Shown: positions 45,477 through 57,607 of the stretch, in pieces
How positions within the stretch are numbered: the first letter of the stretch is position 1
Layout of the letters: each line of letters opens with the position of its first letter
Assembly: GCA_900312665.1 (NCBI GenBank)
Contig: ONZQ02000010.1
Span: forward strand, 372,001-436,000
From: Cephalotrichum gorgonifer
Taxonomy: Eukaryota > Ascomycota > Sordariomycetes > Microascales > Microascaceae
Reading direction: 5' to 3'
DNA length: 64,000 nt
Notes under the pieces: model-generated
The model's input: the letters and a program-made list of their open reading frames with translations, nothing else
Database searches by the model: none
What the model was told of the DNA's origin: nothing
Position numbers and translations under genes: made by a program

Positions 45477-46410
45477 GGTGAGATGGGTCGACGTATCGAT
45501 GGCGTAAAGGCAGAATGACTGATCCAGCAGGATTAAAACGGACGGATCCGATGAGGATAGTGTTTGGGTTATGAATGACTGGTAAACCGGGGATTGTTGG
45601 AAATAAATGTGAATACAAAGAGGAAGGACAATGGAGCGGGGATCTCAGCAGCCACTCGCGTCGTGTACGACTTCCCCTCGTCTTATGTCTCGAGACTAGA
45701 ACAAAACATGATGATGCGGGGTGCAGTAGCCCGGCTTGGTTCGGCATACGGACTAAGTACGACCGACATAATTACCCCCTCTTGCGACGGATAAGCTTCT
45801 AGCTACGTCCTGGCCGTCCGTCCACTTCTCCACGTTTAGCGCCTCTAGCATCGGCACCTTTTTGACCAAGTGCCGCGCCTCTTGACGCTGCTTTTACTCG
45901 GAGTAGTGCCCTTCTCAAAATCTCGCCTCTTTCCGTTTAAGTAGTGCGGGCACGACGAGGCGAGTCGGCCATCAATCTATGGGACATATAGAGAAGCTGT
46001 GCAAAGAGTGTGTTTACGGGCTGATTTTTTTTTTATATTAAGAAAATAGTTCATGACCAAAAGCACCATGAACTGGTATCCATTGATTCCCCTCCCACAA
46101 TTGAAGTTGGGTAGTGCGCCCTAGATATGGCAGCACAGCATTCCGACAAACCGCTTGAATCACTTGGCATAGTTATGATCAAGGATGGTATGAGACACCT
46201 CTGTAGCTAGTATCCATGCTCTTAAGTAAATAGACGTAGAGTAATATTTTCTATTGCGCACGCGGCCAACAGGTCGCTACACTAGCTCTACTCAATTGGT
46301 TTATAGACATTAGTTAGACACACTAGCCCATGACTTCCTCAGGAGACCGAGACTAGCTAATGCTTTCTCTGATATGCCTCTCAGGCCAACCCTATACCCG
46401 TAAATGTCCT
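45477..46410. other. Tandem intergenic region
   Basis: Promoter of the SDR and 3' flank of the medium-chain dehydrogenase. A T-rich tract lies near 46025. No gene is supported. Confidence 0.55.
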
Positions 46411-47478
46411 TCATTTATCCCAGGGACGGATAACTACCTTCTCTCCGGATACGCCCCTCTTAACCTTGTCCAAGGCCTCTTCCAGATTAGCCAGCCCGCC
46501 CACCACAACCATGGGGCGATTCGGGACAAGCAACCCCTTGGCAATCCACCCGTCCTCGCCGCCAAGGTGCTTCGCCATAGACTTGCTCAAGTAGAACAAC
46601 TTAGGATCCCATCCAACACCCAGTATGTAACGGATTGGGACGGCGGGCTCGACAGACTCCGCCAGACTCCGCACCTCGTCACCAATAAAAAACAGCGTAA
46701 TGACGCACGTGTCCCGAGTATTTGTCGCTCGTACAGTCTCAATACCCAGAGTCTGCGTTTCCTTGGTTGATGGGGCGTCAAACACGAATTCAAGTGGCAG
46801 GCCATCAATCGCCTCACGGATGTCCTCCGCTGTGGTCGTGTGTCGATCAAGAGTAACGTGGGCGCCAAGATTAGTGAGGAATTCATGATGCTTCGGGCTC
46901 GCGGTCGTCACGATGCGCTCAAAGCCCGATAATCGTGCCAGCTGAATCGCGTACTGCCCGCACGACGACGCGCCGCCAAGAATGACGATCGCCTTTCCCT
47001 TGCCGACCTGCCCCCCCGCTTCATCCCACGGTGCGGGCAGCCCGCGGCCCGACTTGTCGTAGAACGCGACTACTACGGCGATGGTGGCAACCGGGATCCC
47101 CGCCGCCTGCTCGTCCGAGATGTTCCGGGGCGTACGCGAGAGAAGGTCAGCGGGCATGTTGCAGTATTGCTGGAAGGTGCAGTAGTCTCGGTGGCCAAGC
47201 TTGCCCTGGAAGAAAACGCGGTCGCCAACTGTGAAGTCGGACACGTCTGGACCTAGCGCGGCGACTTCACCCGCCGCGTCGGAGCCAAGAATAGTTGGCC
47301 AGACTGGGATGAACCGGCCTTCTTCGCGATTCTTCCAGTCCGCTGGGTTGACAGCGGTCGCGGTGATCTTTATGGTAACCTCGCCAGGCCCTGGTGCAGG
47401 GAGGGATCGGTCACTGACAACATGCTTCGCACCTTTTTCATGAAGGATGGCCGCTCTGGAGGTATGAGGGACCGACAT
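46411..47478 (-). CDS. Medium-chain dehydrogenase/reductase (zinc-binding alcohol dehydrogenase-like)
   Basis: A single exon of 355 codons. The N-terminal GroES-like domain has RAAILHEKGAKHVV, VNPADWKN and ILGSDAAGEVAALG-x-DV. The cofactor domain shows AIVILGGASSCGQYAIQLARLSG. Zinc ligands of classical alcohol dehydrogenases are absent, so this is a zinc-independent quinone-oxidoreductase or trans-acting enoyl-reductase type, a fungal group often found in metabolic clusters. It probably uses NADPH to reduce an activated double bond or carbonyl (inference). The C-terminus ends with GEKVVIRPW, the usual final strand. It starts 1.3 kb from the divergently transcribed VOC dioxygenase. Confidence 0.9.
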   Translation of the reverse strand: MSVPHTSRAAILHEKGAKHVVSDRSLPAPGPGEVTIKITATAVNPADWKNREEGRFIPVWPTILGSDAAGEVAALGPDVSDFTVGDRVFFQGKLGHRDYCTFQQYCNMPADLLSRTPRNISDEQAAGIPVATIAVVVAFYDKSGRGLPAPWDEAGGQVGKGKAIVILGGASSCGQYAIQLARLSGFERIVTTASPKHHEFLTNLGAHVTLDRHTTTAEDIREAIDGLPLEFVFDAPSTKETQTLGIETVRATNTRDTCVITLFFIGDEVRSLAESVEPAVPIRYILGVGWDPKLFYLSKSMAKHLGGEDGWIAKGLLVPNRPMVVVGGLANLEEALDKVKRGVSGEKVVIRPWDK

Positions 47479-48803
47479 GGCGAATGGGCAGGCAGAGGTT
47501 GACTTTGACGAAAGAGAACTCCTTAAGAAATGTTGTACGATTGACTACTCTGGGTATCTCGTTAAGTATAAAACGCGACTTTTGCAGGGCAATACTTCTC
47601 CTTATGTAGCCATGCAAGGAACCATGTATATATGGCTGATTTAAACATTGATAATTCAGATTATTCAGCTACCGGCGCTCTGGGGAATATTGGGCCTAAG
47701 ATGCTCGATTAGCATCAGGAAAAGGGGTAGGCTGCACGAAGAAGTATTCGTCATCGCGCATTAGGTATGGTGTTACCCCGGCCCGGCTAGCATTCTGCTT
47801 CCGCATCTACCCTTTCTGCCCCCGGTCCGGGCTCAATATACAACCATGGGAAAGGTCCGGAGTTGTGTAGCCCTCAATTGCGTTGATCAATTCTCGTACC
47901 CAGTGGGATAATTACACATGTTATAAATCACGGACGGTTATCACCCCGAATGATGCACCTATGACAACAGAGGCTGAACCTGCGCGTCTGCGCTCCCGTG
48001 CCACTGCATCCTTGTGCCATAATGTGAGAAAAAATACATACTAACGAAGATGCTTGGCTGTGAATACCCGCCCTTTCCTGGCAATAGGCAACATTGACAC
48101 TGAGCTCTCTCGTTTTTGTCTTTCATAGATATCTGCGCATTAACATAAAGCTACTTCGGAGGCTACAAACGGCTATGACCCTAGTAATGGTATGTTAGCA
48201 TCATAAATTTAAGGATAGTAGAAAATAGAGAACTTCGTCAGCAGTCGATAGGCCACCCCAGCCTGCGTGCAAGCTGGAAAAGATATCGTTTCTTCCAGGC
48301 TGGCTTAACTTAGTGATAAGAATAATACCCTCACAATTAGAGGAAAGATGATTTTTTTCTAATTGTCTAGACCGTCACTACGGAGCTATATACTGTACCG
48401 ACTTCGAGCGAAGGCTTGCGTTGTCCCTTACCTGTCCATAAATGTCCGGCTGGCCCATCGGTCCTACCCCATCACTTACACCTGCCGGCATGTTGATTTC
48501 ATCTGGCCATTCCCTCTGTACGCCACCCCGGCTGTGACTGGCTGATCGACTCGTCGGCATTTTCAAACCCTCTACGGAAGAAATCAAGGAATGGTCTGCT
48601 GACCTTGTACTAGTCTTGGTGGAGTGGAGGTTGCTCGGCAATTTCTAAAGCATGGCGAGTAAATACTCCCGTAGCGGGGCGTGGGAGCGGAAAATAAACG
48701 TCCAATATAAGCCCAATGTTGATATTGTATTTCCAACCAAGTAAAGAGCATCTTGAAAAAAAAAACCCCACAACTTTGCAGCAGAGACAACCACGACACG
48801 AAG
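47479..48803. other. Divergent intergenic region
   Basis: This lies between the medium-chain dehydrogenase (minus) and the VOC dioxygenase (plus). It contains an imperfect hairpin at 48258-48303. No gene is supported. Confidence 0.55.
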
Positions 48804-49892
48804 ATGACCGTCTCGGAGAAAGTCAATCTTAGACGCCTATCCTATGTTATTTACGAGCACCCGGACCTTTCCAATTTCCTGAAGTTCTGCGACGACTTCG
48901 GCTTCGAACCGGTGGGCTACTCCGATAATGACGGGTCCCACTTCTTAAGGGGTTACGGGCCGGATCCCTACCTATATATCGCTCAGCAGGCGCCAGAGGG
49001 CCAGGGAAAGAGATTTTGTGGCGCGGGATTCACGGCACGCACGGAGGGAGATTTTGAGCGGGCATGCAACCTGGAGGGAGCTCAGCTAAAGGACATATCC
49101 CACCGACCAGGTGGGGGGAAGATGGTCAGCGTGCCCGACGTGAACGGGTATGAGATCCAAATCGTTTACGGCCAAGAGGAAAGGGTGGTGCCGGAAAAGG
49201 GGTTGTCAAGTGTTTTTGACGGCCGGCCGAATGTGAACGGAGCCATCACCAAGGTTCGAAAGGGTGAGTGGTAGTTTCATGTCCCAGTTCTAATCCGAGA
49301 TTCGTGGCGACTTCTGTCGGTTACGAGATGTTACTTCACAACTAAAGGGTGTTGGCTCTGTTTTAAAGGCATCTTTAACCGCATGGGTAACGGACCGGCC
49401 AAGATCCACAAATTGGGTCACTTTGGTTACATGACTGATAACTACACCGCGACGTGCGCCTGGTACTCGGACCACTTCAACTTCAAGCCGACCGACATTG
49501 TGCACAAGCCCGGCGACCCTTCCGCGGAGCTCATGTCCTTTTTCCACCTCGATCTTGGCGCCGAGTACTCGGATCACCACTGCCTTCTAGTGGCGGCGCA
49601 CCACGGTAACGGCAAGGGAACGGTCGTGCACCACTCGTCATTTGAGGTAGAGGACATAGACACGCAGATGATGGGCCACCAGTGGCTGCACGAGAAGGGA
49701 TATAGGGCGATGTGGGGTGTGGGCCGACACATCATGGGCTCGCAGGTCTTTGACTACTGGTATGATCCGACGGGCTTTGTAATCGAGCACTACGCGGATG
49801 GCGATGTGGTCAACGGCGACACGCCGACAATCAGGTCTGGAGGCACAGCGGCGGCTATCTGGGGGCCCCCAATGCCTACCAAATGGGACTGA
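48804..49892 (+). CDS. VOC-family extradiol dioxygenase (catechol 2,3-dioxygenase-like)
   Basis: Two exons, 48804-49263 and 49369-49892, give 327 residues. The protein has two vicinal-oxygen-chelate modules, as in type I extradiol dioxygenases. The C-terminal module carries the likely metal ligands: His in KLGHFGYMTD, His in VVHHSSFEVEDID, and Glu in VIEHYADGD. FDYWYDPTG is the usual late motif with a Tyr/His pair. These Fe(II) or Mn(II) enzymes open catechol-type rings next to the diol. Meta-cleavage enzymes of this class are less common in fungi than intradiol ones. The gene heads a block with two regulators, a hydrolase, a cupin and two FAD hydroxylases, which fits aromatic breakdown. Glyoxalase-like roles remain possible. 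Confidence 0.87.
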
Positions 49893-50141
49893 CCTACATC
49901 GAAGTTTCGAAAAGAAAAAGTACCTCGCATAACAGAATACTGGAAAAAGGATATACAACGGAATAGCTAGATAGTTGAAGGAAAGAAATAAAGTGTACTT
50001 TGACACGATGATTTACCCTGGTGATTGTAGTAGGGAAGAGTCTTCGCCTCTGCAACACGGCGTTTGCCCTGGCGGAGGATACAGATACAAGTTGTTGGAA
50101 ATTCAAGGCCCCTGTCCCCTATAGGTATGGAGTCCTATTGG

Positions 50142-51882
50142 CTAACAGCTAGACATGAGATTTTGTAGCGTCCTTGCCATCTGGATACAGCATGGCCAGT
50201 GCATCGCCTCGAGCTCAACCTTGAATGCCACCAACACCCTTATGCTCCCATGTGTATCCCGGTAACTTCTTGGGCATCTCCCGAGGCTGATCTTCCCCCA
50301 GACCACCAGAGAAGCGTGGAAAACGATTATCGGCATCCAGGCTGGAGACAGGGATTCCTCCAATCTTGGGCATGCCGCCGCGGCGTCAAGCACGGCCCAG
50401 GCGTGGTCAAGGGATTGGTCCGATATACTGGTCTTGTCTGGTGACAAGGAGTTAGGGGAACTAGGTTCACTTTGGTTCGAGTCCGCAGACTTGTATCCAG
50501 CGAGTTGTGGGAGACTTGAAATTTCCGGGCAAGAAATATATAGCCTGCAATAATGGAAGAGAGCTAAGACTTCAGAGCTCATGGAGGCCCTGAAATGAGA
50601 GTTCCAATGATTTAGTGCCCTTAAGAGGTGACTCTGCATCCGCTCGAGCTCGGTGTGTGCCGAAAAGGGAACAAAAGGATCATGCTTGTGGGCCACCCCA
50701 TGAGCAGGATTGACAACATTGGCCGCACTGCCGAGCGATCGCCGAATGGCGATGGAGTCGGACAGAATTGCAAGAAGCAAGACGACGGCTTGCTCTCTGG
50801 AAGCGCTACCCATGGTTGAGAGGAGAGTCTGGCTGTGTACACCATGTTCGTGGAGGAGGTTACGATAAACATCCTGGAACGCAAGTGTTGAGGAGGGCAG
50901 GATTGTAAGCACCTCGTCGGCCGAAAAGGCAAGTGGCAAGTTTGAATGGAGAGCGTGAAGAACGTCCCAGAGCCAGAGTGACCACAGCATCGAACTTCGC
51001 ACAGGTATTACAGTTAGGGATACAATACACAAGGGTAGAGACTGGAGGCAGCGCACCTATACGAGGACATTCTGTGGCGAAGGCTAGGCTCTAGCTGAGA
51101 TGGTTGATGTAGCCGCATACGTCGGGCAATCTGCAATAAAGGCTGAGCTAACTCAATCGGCATTATATCCCAAATCCTCGTACTTACAGTCAAAGATGAA
51201 GACAGTATGAGTGTGGCTCTTCTCTGTAGAGATGTCTCAGCAGCCAGAACACCGTATGGAATGAGCAGGACAGCCTGCTAAGATGTTAGTAGCATTCCAG
51301 GTTGAATTGGAAGAAGGAGCTTACCGCCAACAGCATTTCGACCGAGCGCGCCAGCCCATTATCCACTTCCACCATTACTGGCCAGAGGCTTGTGCCCGCA
51401 GAGAAGAGATTCCGGGCCTCCTCGGGGAAGGTGCGGAGGCAGGCCGAGGCAATACAGGCGATACCAAAGCGCAACGGTGGGATAATCGGCTCGCGAGCTG
51501 GCGCGGCGGGTATAGGTAAATGTGCAAAGAAAACATGATGCAGGCAGTTGCTGAACATATCAGATAGATGAGAAAGGCGGCCGTCGTCCGGCAATGCTGG
51601 GAATTGTGATAGTAGGGCTAGGGGATACGTATATTTTGTCGCCGTCGCCTATTTCTATTAGATATTGGTATCTAGAGTACTAAAAGGAGAACATATATAT
51701 ACCCGGGTCCTGGGGTCTGTCTGAAATAGCCTTTCCGCCCCACCTGCATCGCTACTGGCCATGAGGACTCTTTTGAAGTCAGAGAGAAGGACCGAATCAG
51801 GGCGTTCACTGGCAGCGGCGACGTCAAGATGAGAAGGACTACGCTCCCCTGGCCAGATGGAGCTCTGCGAGGTGGTGGACAT
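50142..51882 (-). CDS. Fungal-specific transcription factor-like protein without zinc cluster
   Basis: Five exons on the minus strand: 51882-51703, 51648-51325, 51274-51188, 51130-51057 and 50994-50142, giving 505 residues. The start MSTTSQSSIWPGERSPSHLD has no zinc-finger or Zn2Cys6 cysteines. The body resembles the helical middle-homology region of fungal regulators: PPLRFGIACIASACLR, ARSVEMLLAAVLLIPYGVLA, RRATLILSSSLTIARRMRLH and SLWLWDVLHALHSN, followed by LPLAFSADEVLTILPSS. The C-terminal part has HAWAVLDAAAACPR and a VVWGK segment comparable to the ATLVVWYGE segment in the neighbouring regulator. It may be a regulator that lost its DNA-binding domain and acts through a partner, plausibly the divergent gene at 52693. 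An undetected upstream exon with the zinc cluster is possible, but I see none. Confidence 0.7.
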
Positions 51883-52692
51883 CTTTAAGAAGAAAGGAAA
51901 GCCGGTTCATGGAAAGAACTCTGCTGGTACGTAACTAGAGGAGCGCTTCACAGAAAGGAATAACTGATAAACGCTGAGACCGTTGGGGTGGGCGGGTTGG
52001 GGGCGATCGGAATTCCCACGGGCTTAATCGTATATATGCCAGTTCTTCCCCTCGGACAAAGACCACGTATCAGAAGCAACGAAAAGCACCCTGTCAGTCC
52101 TCCGCACAAGAGGACTTGGCGTAGCTTTGGCGAGCTTAATCGGCCAGACTGGGCGTGACGGTCATATACTGCCCGTGCGTATCCCCGTTGCCCAGAAATG
52201 CTCTGCAGTAACTCCGCACACGAACTGAATAGGGAGGTATCTAGCGTGAACTAGTCCAGCACTATTGGCCAATAAATCGGGACGAGGCGAAGCGCTATGA
52301 GTAATACGCTCAATGAGGTCGGAATACGCTCAATCCGTCAGACTAGTTCAGTAATACGCTCGGTCGTACAACACTAGAGGGGAAAATGGGGGGCCCCTCC
52401 ACACAATTGTACCACAAGTAAGGCTGATACTGGGATCGTTCTCTGGAAGACGGCTTATACTTAGAATTAGTTAGCTCTCTTATAATTCCCGAGGTGGGGA
52501 GGCTTTCAGAGCGATGTCACCAGAATGGAGGCTTGGCGCAAGCAGGCCATAAGCATTCCCCAGACTCGAGCTTCCCCACACTTTAGATCCCTCCCCACAC
52601 ATCAAGGGCGTGGTGCATCTACATGAGATCGATCCGAAATATATGCCCTGCGGAGGACAGTGACCAGACTTGGACCTCCCCCGGCACGGACG
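51883..52692. promoter_or_regulatory. Divergent promoter of two regulators with three phased 9-bp motifs
   Basis: The 810-bp region separates the minus-strand regulator-like gene and the plus-strand C2H2/Zn2Cys6 regulator. AATACGCTC occurs three times on the plus strand at 52303-52311, 52323-52331 and 52353-52361, with spacings of 20 and 30 bp, that is, on one face of the helix. They may bind one of the two encoded regulators (inference). Confidence 0.55.
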
Positions 52693-54998
52693 ATGTCGCA
52701 GTGTGATATTTGCAAGCGGTCTTTTGCTCGAAACGAACATCTCATTCGTCATCTCAGAACCCGTAAGTGGATGGTCCAAGTACAGCTGTCCTATGTATGG
52801 CTCGCTGACTTCAGTATGTTGGCTAGATACAGGAGAGCGCCCTTTCCAATGCCCTCACTGTAACGCCGGATTTCATCGCGCAGATGTCAGGGCCAAGCAC
52901 ATGAAGACTATCCACCCAGTCTCGGGATCCCCTGCGTCCCTTGCGCGGCACACGGATACGGCGAAAGGTAATAAGCTGAGAGACCGAGCTCGCTCACGAC
53001 TGGCCTGTGATCAGTGTCGGAAACGGAAACTCAGGTGCGACAACGCCCGTCCATGCCAGGCATGCCGCTCTAAGAATGTTCCCTGCACAGTTTCCAGCTC
53101 CAGCAGGCCACCTGGCAGGCCTCGCAACGCCGCCCCAGTCCCGGGTTCTCCAAGAGATCAGCTGGTCCACGCAGATGGCGAGAGTTCTTCAGGGATCCCA
53201 CCAGCTCCCGAAGCTTGGACGCCAAACAGCCTGGTGTCACCTCTAGCCACGCCTAGTCCGATTCCGGGTCTCACTGGAATCGGGATGCCGGGAATCGGTG
53301 ACGGTGGCGACGGATACTCCGGCGCTACAGGTCTCACGCCGCAAGGTGCGGATCAGTGGATGACTTCGGATTCGCCGAGTAGCTTCTCAATTGAAACGAT
53401 ATTTCCAAGCGGATCAATACCAGCGTACCAAATATGCGGAAATATGGACCTAACGGATAACTTGTTTCCCCAGCTGGTAAGTAATTAAGTCAAGCATCGT
53501 CGCCATCGCTGTCCCCTGATGCTAACACTCTAGCTAGAACCCGGGAAACTGGTTAGACGATCTGAACGAGTTCCCCCTCATGGACCAAATGTGGCCAGCG
53601 GACTCATTGGAATCCGACATGGAGTCTGATCCTTCCATGGACAGTGCTGTGGAGATGATGACGGCGCATCTTCAGCGACGGTCGCGAGCGCCATCTCCTT
53701 CTGGAGAGGAATATAAGCGGTCGTGGTACTCGACTCCGCCGAAACTCCACGTATACGACGGTGATGTCATTAACATTCTGCTTAACCTCTCGAAGACCCA
53801 TATTTCAAGCACATTCGCTATATTTTCGGACTTCGAGGCCAATTCAGACACTCGAGCGGAACTTTGGCTTGCAATGGCAGCTGTTGGTGGCCTTTATTGC
53901 ACCGTGTATTCCGGGACAAACGTGGCCAAGATGCTTTTCAATGACTCCAGACGGCTACTTCTCGAGCAGTATCTGCAGGGAGACTCCATGTCCTTCGATA
54001 CGACTCTAAGCTTCGCCAAAACCTTCATTCTTCTTGAGATATACGGGCTATGTAGCGGGGACAAAAGAGCGTATGAGTTCGTCGAGGTCTTCCACGGTAG
54101 CAAGCTCGACGCCGTTAGATCGTGCCTACGTGCTTTACCTCCAGACGCCCCCCTGGACCAATATCGACAAACTAGACTTCTGTCGGAGGCAACGCGTGTG
54201 CTCGACACCTATAGGGTACTCCTGCTGCGGCGGCCCCCGTCATTCTCGGGAGAGGGCCCGCTCAACCTTCATGCTGCGAGCAGAATGATCAAATTTCGGA
54301 GACTCCCCACCGGTGGTCTAGTCTCTGCTCCGAGCTGCAGTCAATCGCTTGACAAGCCGACCATGGAGCGCCTAGTAACCATCATATGCTACAGTTGGAT
54401 GGCAAGTCCACTGAATACCGAGAATTCCTCTTATCCTACTCTATGGAAGCCCGAGTTTGTTGAACTTGCGCTGAATCAATGGATCCAGGCGAGAACAGCA
54501 GGAACAGAACATCCACGCCCTGTAGAGTTATCTCAAATACTGTTATTCCACCTTGCCCAGGTGTCGCTTCATTCCAACCTAACTCACCTGCAGCGACTTG
54601 CCCCAGCGGCCGTCCAGGCTACGGTGTCTTCGCGAAACGGGGACGTCCTGGACTCAGTCAGGGTGTGGAGGGAGAGTCACCATTTCAACATAGCTCACTG
54701 GCATGCAAAGGCAATACTTAGCGTTGCGCAAGAAGCAGTGACACCACCTCGCCGCAAAGGGTCATCTGAAAAGGACATAACGACCTTTGTTGAACCTCCG
54801 CACTTGCCTCTGTGCATTTATTTTGCGACGTTAGTTGTGTGGTATGGAGAGTCAACTGCGGATGAACAGGGACAAGGCTTGACCCATACTTCACCATTGG
54901 AGTTTGGTTCGCAGTTGTTGTTTAGACTGAGAGTTCCTGTATCGAAGCTCCTGGGAACTCTACTCTCTGAACTCTCTAGTGGAAGTCAAATTTATTAG
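52693..54998 (+). CDS. Transcription factor with two C2H2 fingers and a Zn2Cys6 cluster
   Basis: Three exons: 52693-52762, 52827-53476 and 53538-54998, giving 726 residues. Two tandem C2H2 fingers come first: Cys4/Cys7/His16/His20, then Cys32/Cys35/His48/His53, joined by the canonical HTGERPF linker. A Zn2Cys6 cluster follows at Cys84, 87, 94, 100, 103 and 110. A Ser/Pro/Gly linker leads to the fungal-specific regulatory domain (LNLSKTHISSTFAIFSDF, LWLAMAAVGGLY, RRLLLEQYLQG). The two-finger-plus-cluster layout is a known fungal class. It probably controls nearby catabolic genes. The second intron uses the AG at 53536-53537; the AG at 53532-53533 would derail the frame. The gene is divergent from the regulator-like gene at 51882. 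Confidence 0.9.
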
Positions 54999-55466
54999 CA
55001 TGAAGGCGGCACGGAAGAGGAAATCCCGGGGGGACACACAGTAGTCAAGCGCAACGGCGCTCTTCCGAGGAGGAATATGTTGCGGGAAGGATGACCTTGG
55101 GTGCCAGGCAGACTTTCACTTGAATGAATGAGACTTAGTTTGCTGCTCGAGATTATTTCACGGGAAGAGTTGCGGGTTTAAGTCTTTTCACGTCTATTTC
55201 CAACTAGTAAGCCTAGATATCCGTAGAGACCTGCCCTTCGGGGATGAGATGGAAAACGGGATATTAATAATTGCCGGGTGGAGGAGTCTTCGGGAGTATG
55301 CTTCGGGCCGGAATTCCCTCAGCAATTCTCCGTACTCTCGCAAGCCCATCAACCAAAACAAAGTCAAGGCTTATATAACTCCTACATAAATACTTGGATC
55401 TTCTCGTAGCCTACCTATCTCCATTAAGCAACAAGTCAGAAGACAAAGCCCAACGATCCTGCGAAG
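54999..55466. promoter_or_regulatory. Intergenic region and promoter of the CocE-type hydrolase
   Basis: A TATATAA element lies at about 55373-55379, some 90 bp before the hydrolase start at 55467. No further gene is supported in this tandem gap. Confidence 0.5.
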
Positions 55467-57404
55467 ATGTCAGAAACATATCGAGATCTCCGCAAGCAAG
55501 ACGATACCTCCTTCGACTACATTTACGAGGAGAATGTCTCAGTGCATTTGAAAAATGGCCAGGGACTGGTAAGATGCAACGTCTACCGTCCCAGACCTTC
55601 GTCGGGAGTGTATCCCGTCTTAGTAACCTATGGTCCGTACGGCAAAGATATTCATTATAGCGTGTAAGTACTTGTGTCTTGGCGCGCTCCATTCCTTCCC
55701 TGGATCACGCGCATTACTCATCTAAGTGTACCTAGGTTCCATGCTGCCTCATTTTCTGAGGTTCCTGAAGAACACCACTCGGCCCACTCGGCGTGGGAAA
55801 CCCCCGACCCTGGATTCTGGACCAGGAATGGGTATGCTGTAGTCAGAGCAGACGAGCGTGGTACCGGCCAGTCACCTGGTGTGCTAGATACCATGTCTAG
55901 TAGCACAAGCGAGGCATTCTTCGACGTTGTTGAGTGGGCGGCGTCGCAGCCATGGTCGTCAGGCAAGGTCGGCCTGCTCGGCGTGAGCTATTACGCTGGG
56001 AGCCAATGGAGAGTGGCCGCCCGCCAGCCAAAAGGGCTCGCCTGTATTGTGCCTTGGGAGGGCATGTCGGACTACTACCGCGACCGCTGCAGACATGGAG
56101 GGATACTTTCCAACACATTTATCAGCTTTTGGTGGAATAGACAGGTTAGTCAAACGCGTTCGCGGAAGAGTCATGAATTCATCAGCTCTACAAGTATCTA
56201 ATCTGTTCAACAGGTCGTCACCAACCAGTACGGACTCCCTGGTAGGGCGGCTCGAAAATGGGGCTACGATACCATCGAGGGAGACTTGTCCGAAGAGGAA
56301 CTGCTCGCCAACCGCCGGGACCAAAACGAGGACAATGCATCCCACCGCTTTCTCGACGAGGAGTATTACGCCTCAAGAGACTACAACTTGGGTGACATCA
56401 AGGTTCCGGTGCTCTCGGTCGGAAACTGGGGAGGAATCCTGCTCCATCTACGCGGGAACATAGAGGGTTACCTAAATGCAGGCTCGGAGCACAAGTACCT
56501 CAGACTCATCACCGGGCGCCACGACTTGCCGTTTTACTCGAAGGAAAATGTCGAGATACAGAAGAGCTTCCTTGACGCGTTTCTCAAGGGTAACGATACC
56601 GGAGGGTGGTCAACTGGCGAGGCTCCAAAGGTCGGCCTGGTCCTGAGAGAGGGCAACGTGGGGTACAATGACCCGGAGTCCGAAAAGCGGTATCCCTACC
56701 GCTACGAAGAAGAATGGCCGATTCCTCGCACTGAGTACACCAAGTACTTCCTCACTACGGACAAGCAGTTAAGCGAGACCGCAAGCCTGTCGCCTTCCGT
56801 CACTGCTGAAAGGCCATCCGTGTCTTACCAAGCACTCGGAGACCTGAGAGACCCGCGAGCCGTACAGTTTACTACGGCACCTTTTACCCAGGAAACCGAG
56901 TTTACGGGCCATATAGTAGTTCATCTAAACGTGTCCGCTTTAAGTCTGCCGGACAAGCGGACGAGCCCTTCGGAGATCGACCTTTTCGTCACGTTGAGGC
57001 ACTTGGACGCACACGGAGCGGAGATTTACTACACAGGCACCGTTGGAGACCCGGTACCCGTGACCAAGGGCTGGCTCCGGGTCAGCCTCAGGAAGGTCTC
57101 TGAAAGCCATCCTCGGCATCGGTCTTGGCTGCCCCACCGGGAATATCGCTCCACCGACGTCCTCCCAGTGGAGGAGGGGGTTATCTATCCAGTGGATGTG
57201 GAGGTGTGGCCCACCTCAGTGGTCGTTAGCCCGGGACATCGGCTAATACTGGAGATCTCATCGGGAGATACCCAGGGGGCGGGGATATTTGAGCATAATT
57301 CCAAGGTGGATCGTCCTCAGGCCAAGCTGGAAGGGATCAACTCCATTCACTTTGGTCCCGAATGCGAAAACTGGATTCAGCTACCACTGATCCCTCGAGT
57401 TTAA
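55467..57404 (+). CDS. CocE/NonD-family alpha/beta hydrolase
   Basis: Three exons: 55467-55663, 55736-56144 and 56214-57404, giving 598 residues. The N-terminal alpha/beta-hydrolase domain (X-Pro dipeptidyl-peptidase S15-like) has RADERGTGQSPG and the nucleophile Ser150 in LLGVSYYAG. A helical cap follows with FWWNRQVVTNQYGLPGR. The late RLITGRHDLPFYSKENVE region is where the catalytic His is expected. The C-terminal jelly-roll domain (DLFVTLRHLDAHG, LRVSLRKV, VSPGHRLILEISS) completes the CocE/glutaryl-acylase architecture. Members cleave esters or amides of small acids, including cocaine esterase. In this setting it could release an aromatic acid or cleave a ring-opened product (inference). 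No signal peptide is seen, so it is probably cytosolic. Confidence 0.9.
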
Positions 57405-57607
57405 ATGTTATATAGTTGTCAAGAATGAAGTTTTTCTTTTGTTTTTTTTCAATAATCGTGTCTATGCATGTTGATATAGCTACCGGTTTCTGTCTTCCCC
57501 AGCAATCCTCTAGTATCACTTCGTACAAACACTTCCTCCAAACTTATCTGTCGGCTATACTTGACTTCGAATATTGATAGGTACTCTCCAACCCATCCTA
57601 TCATTTC

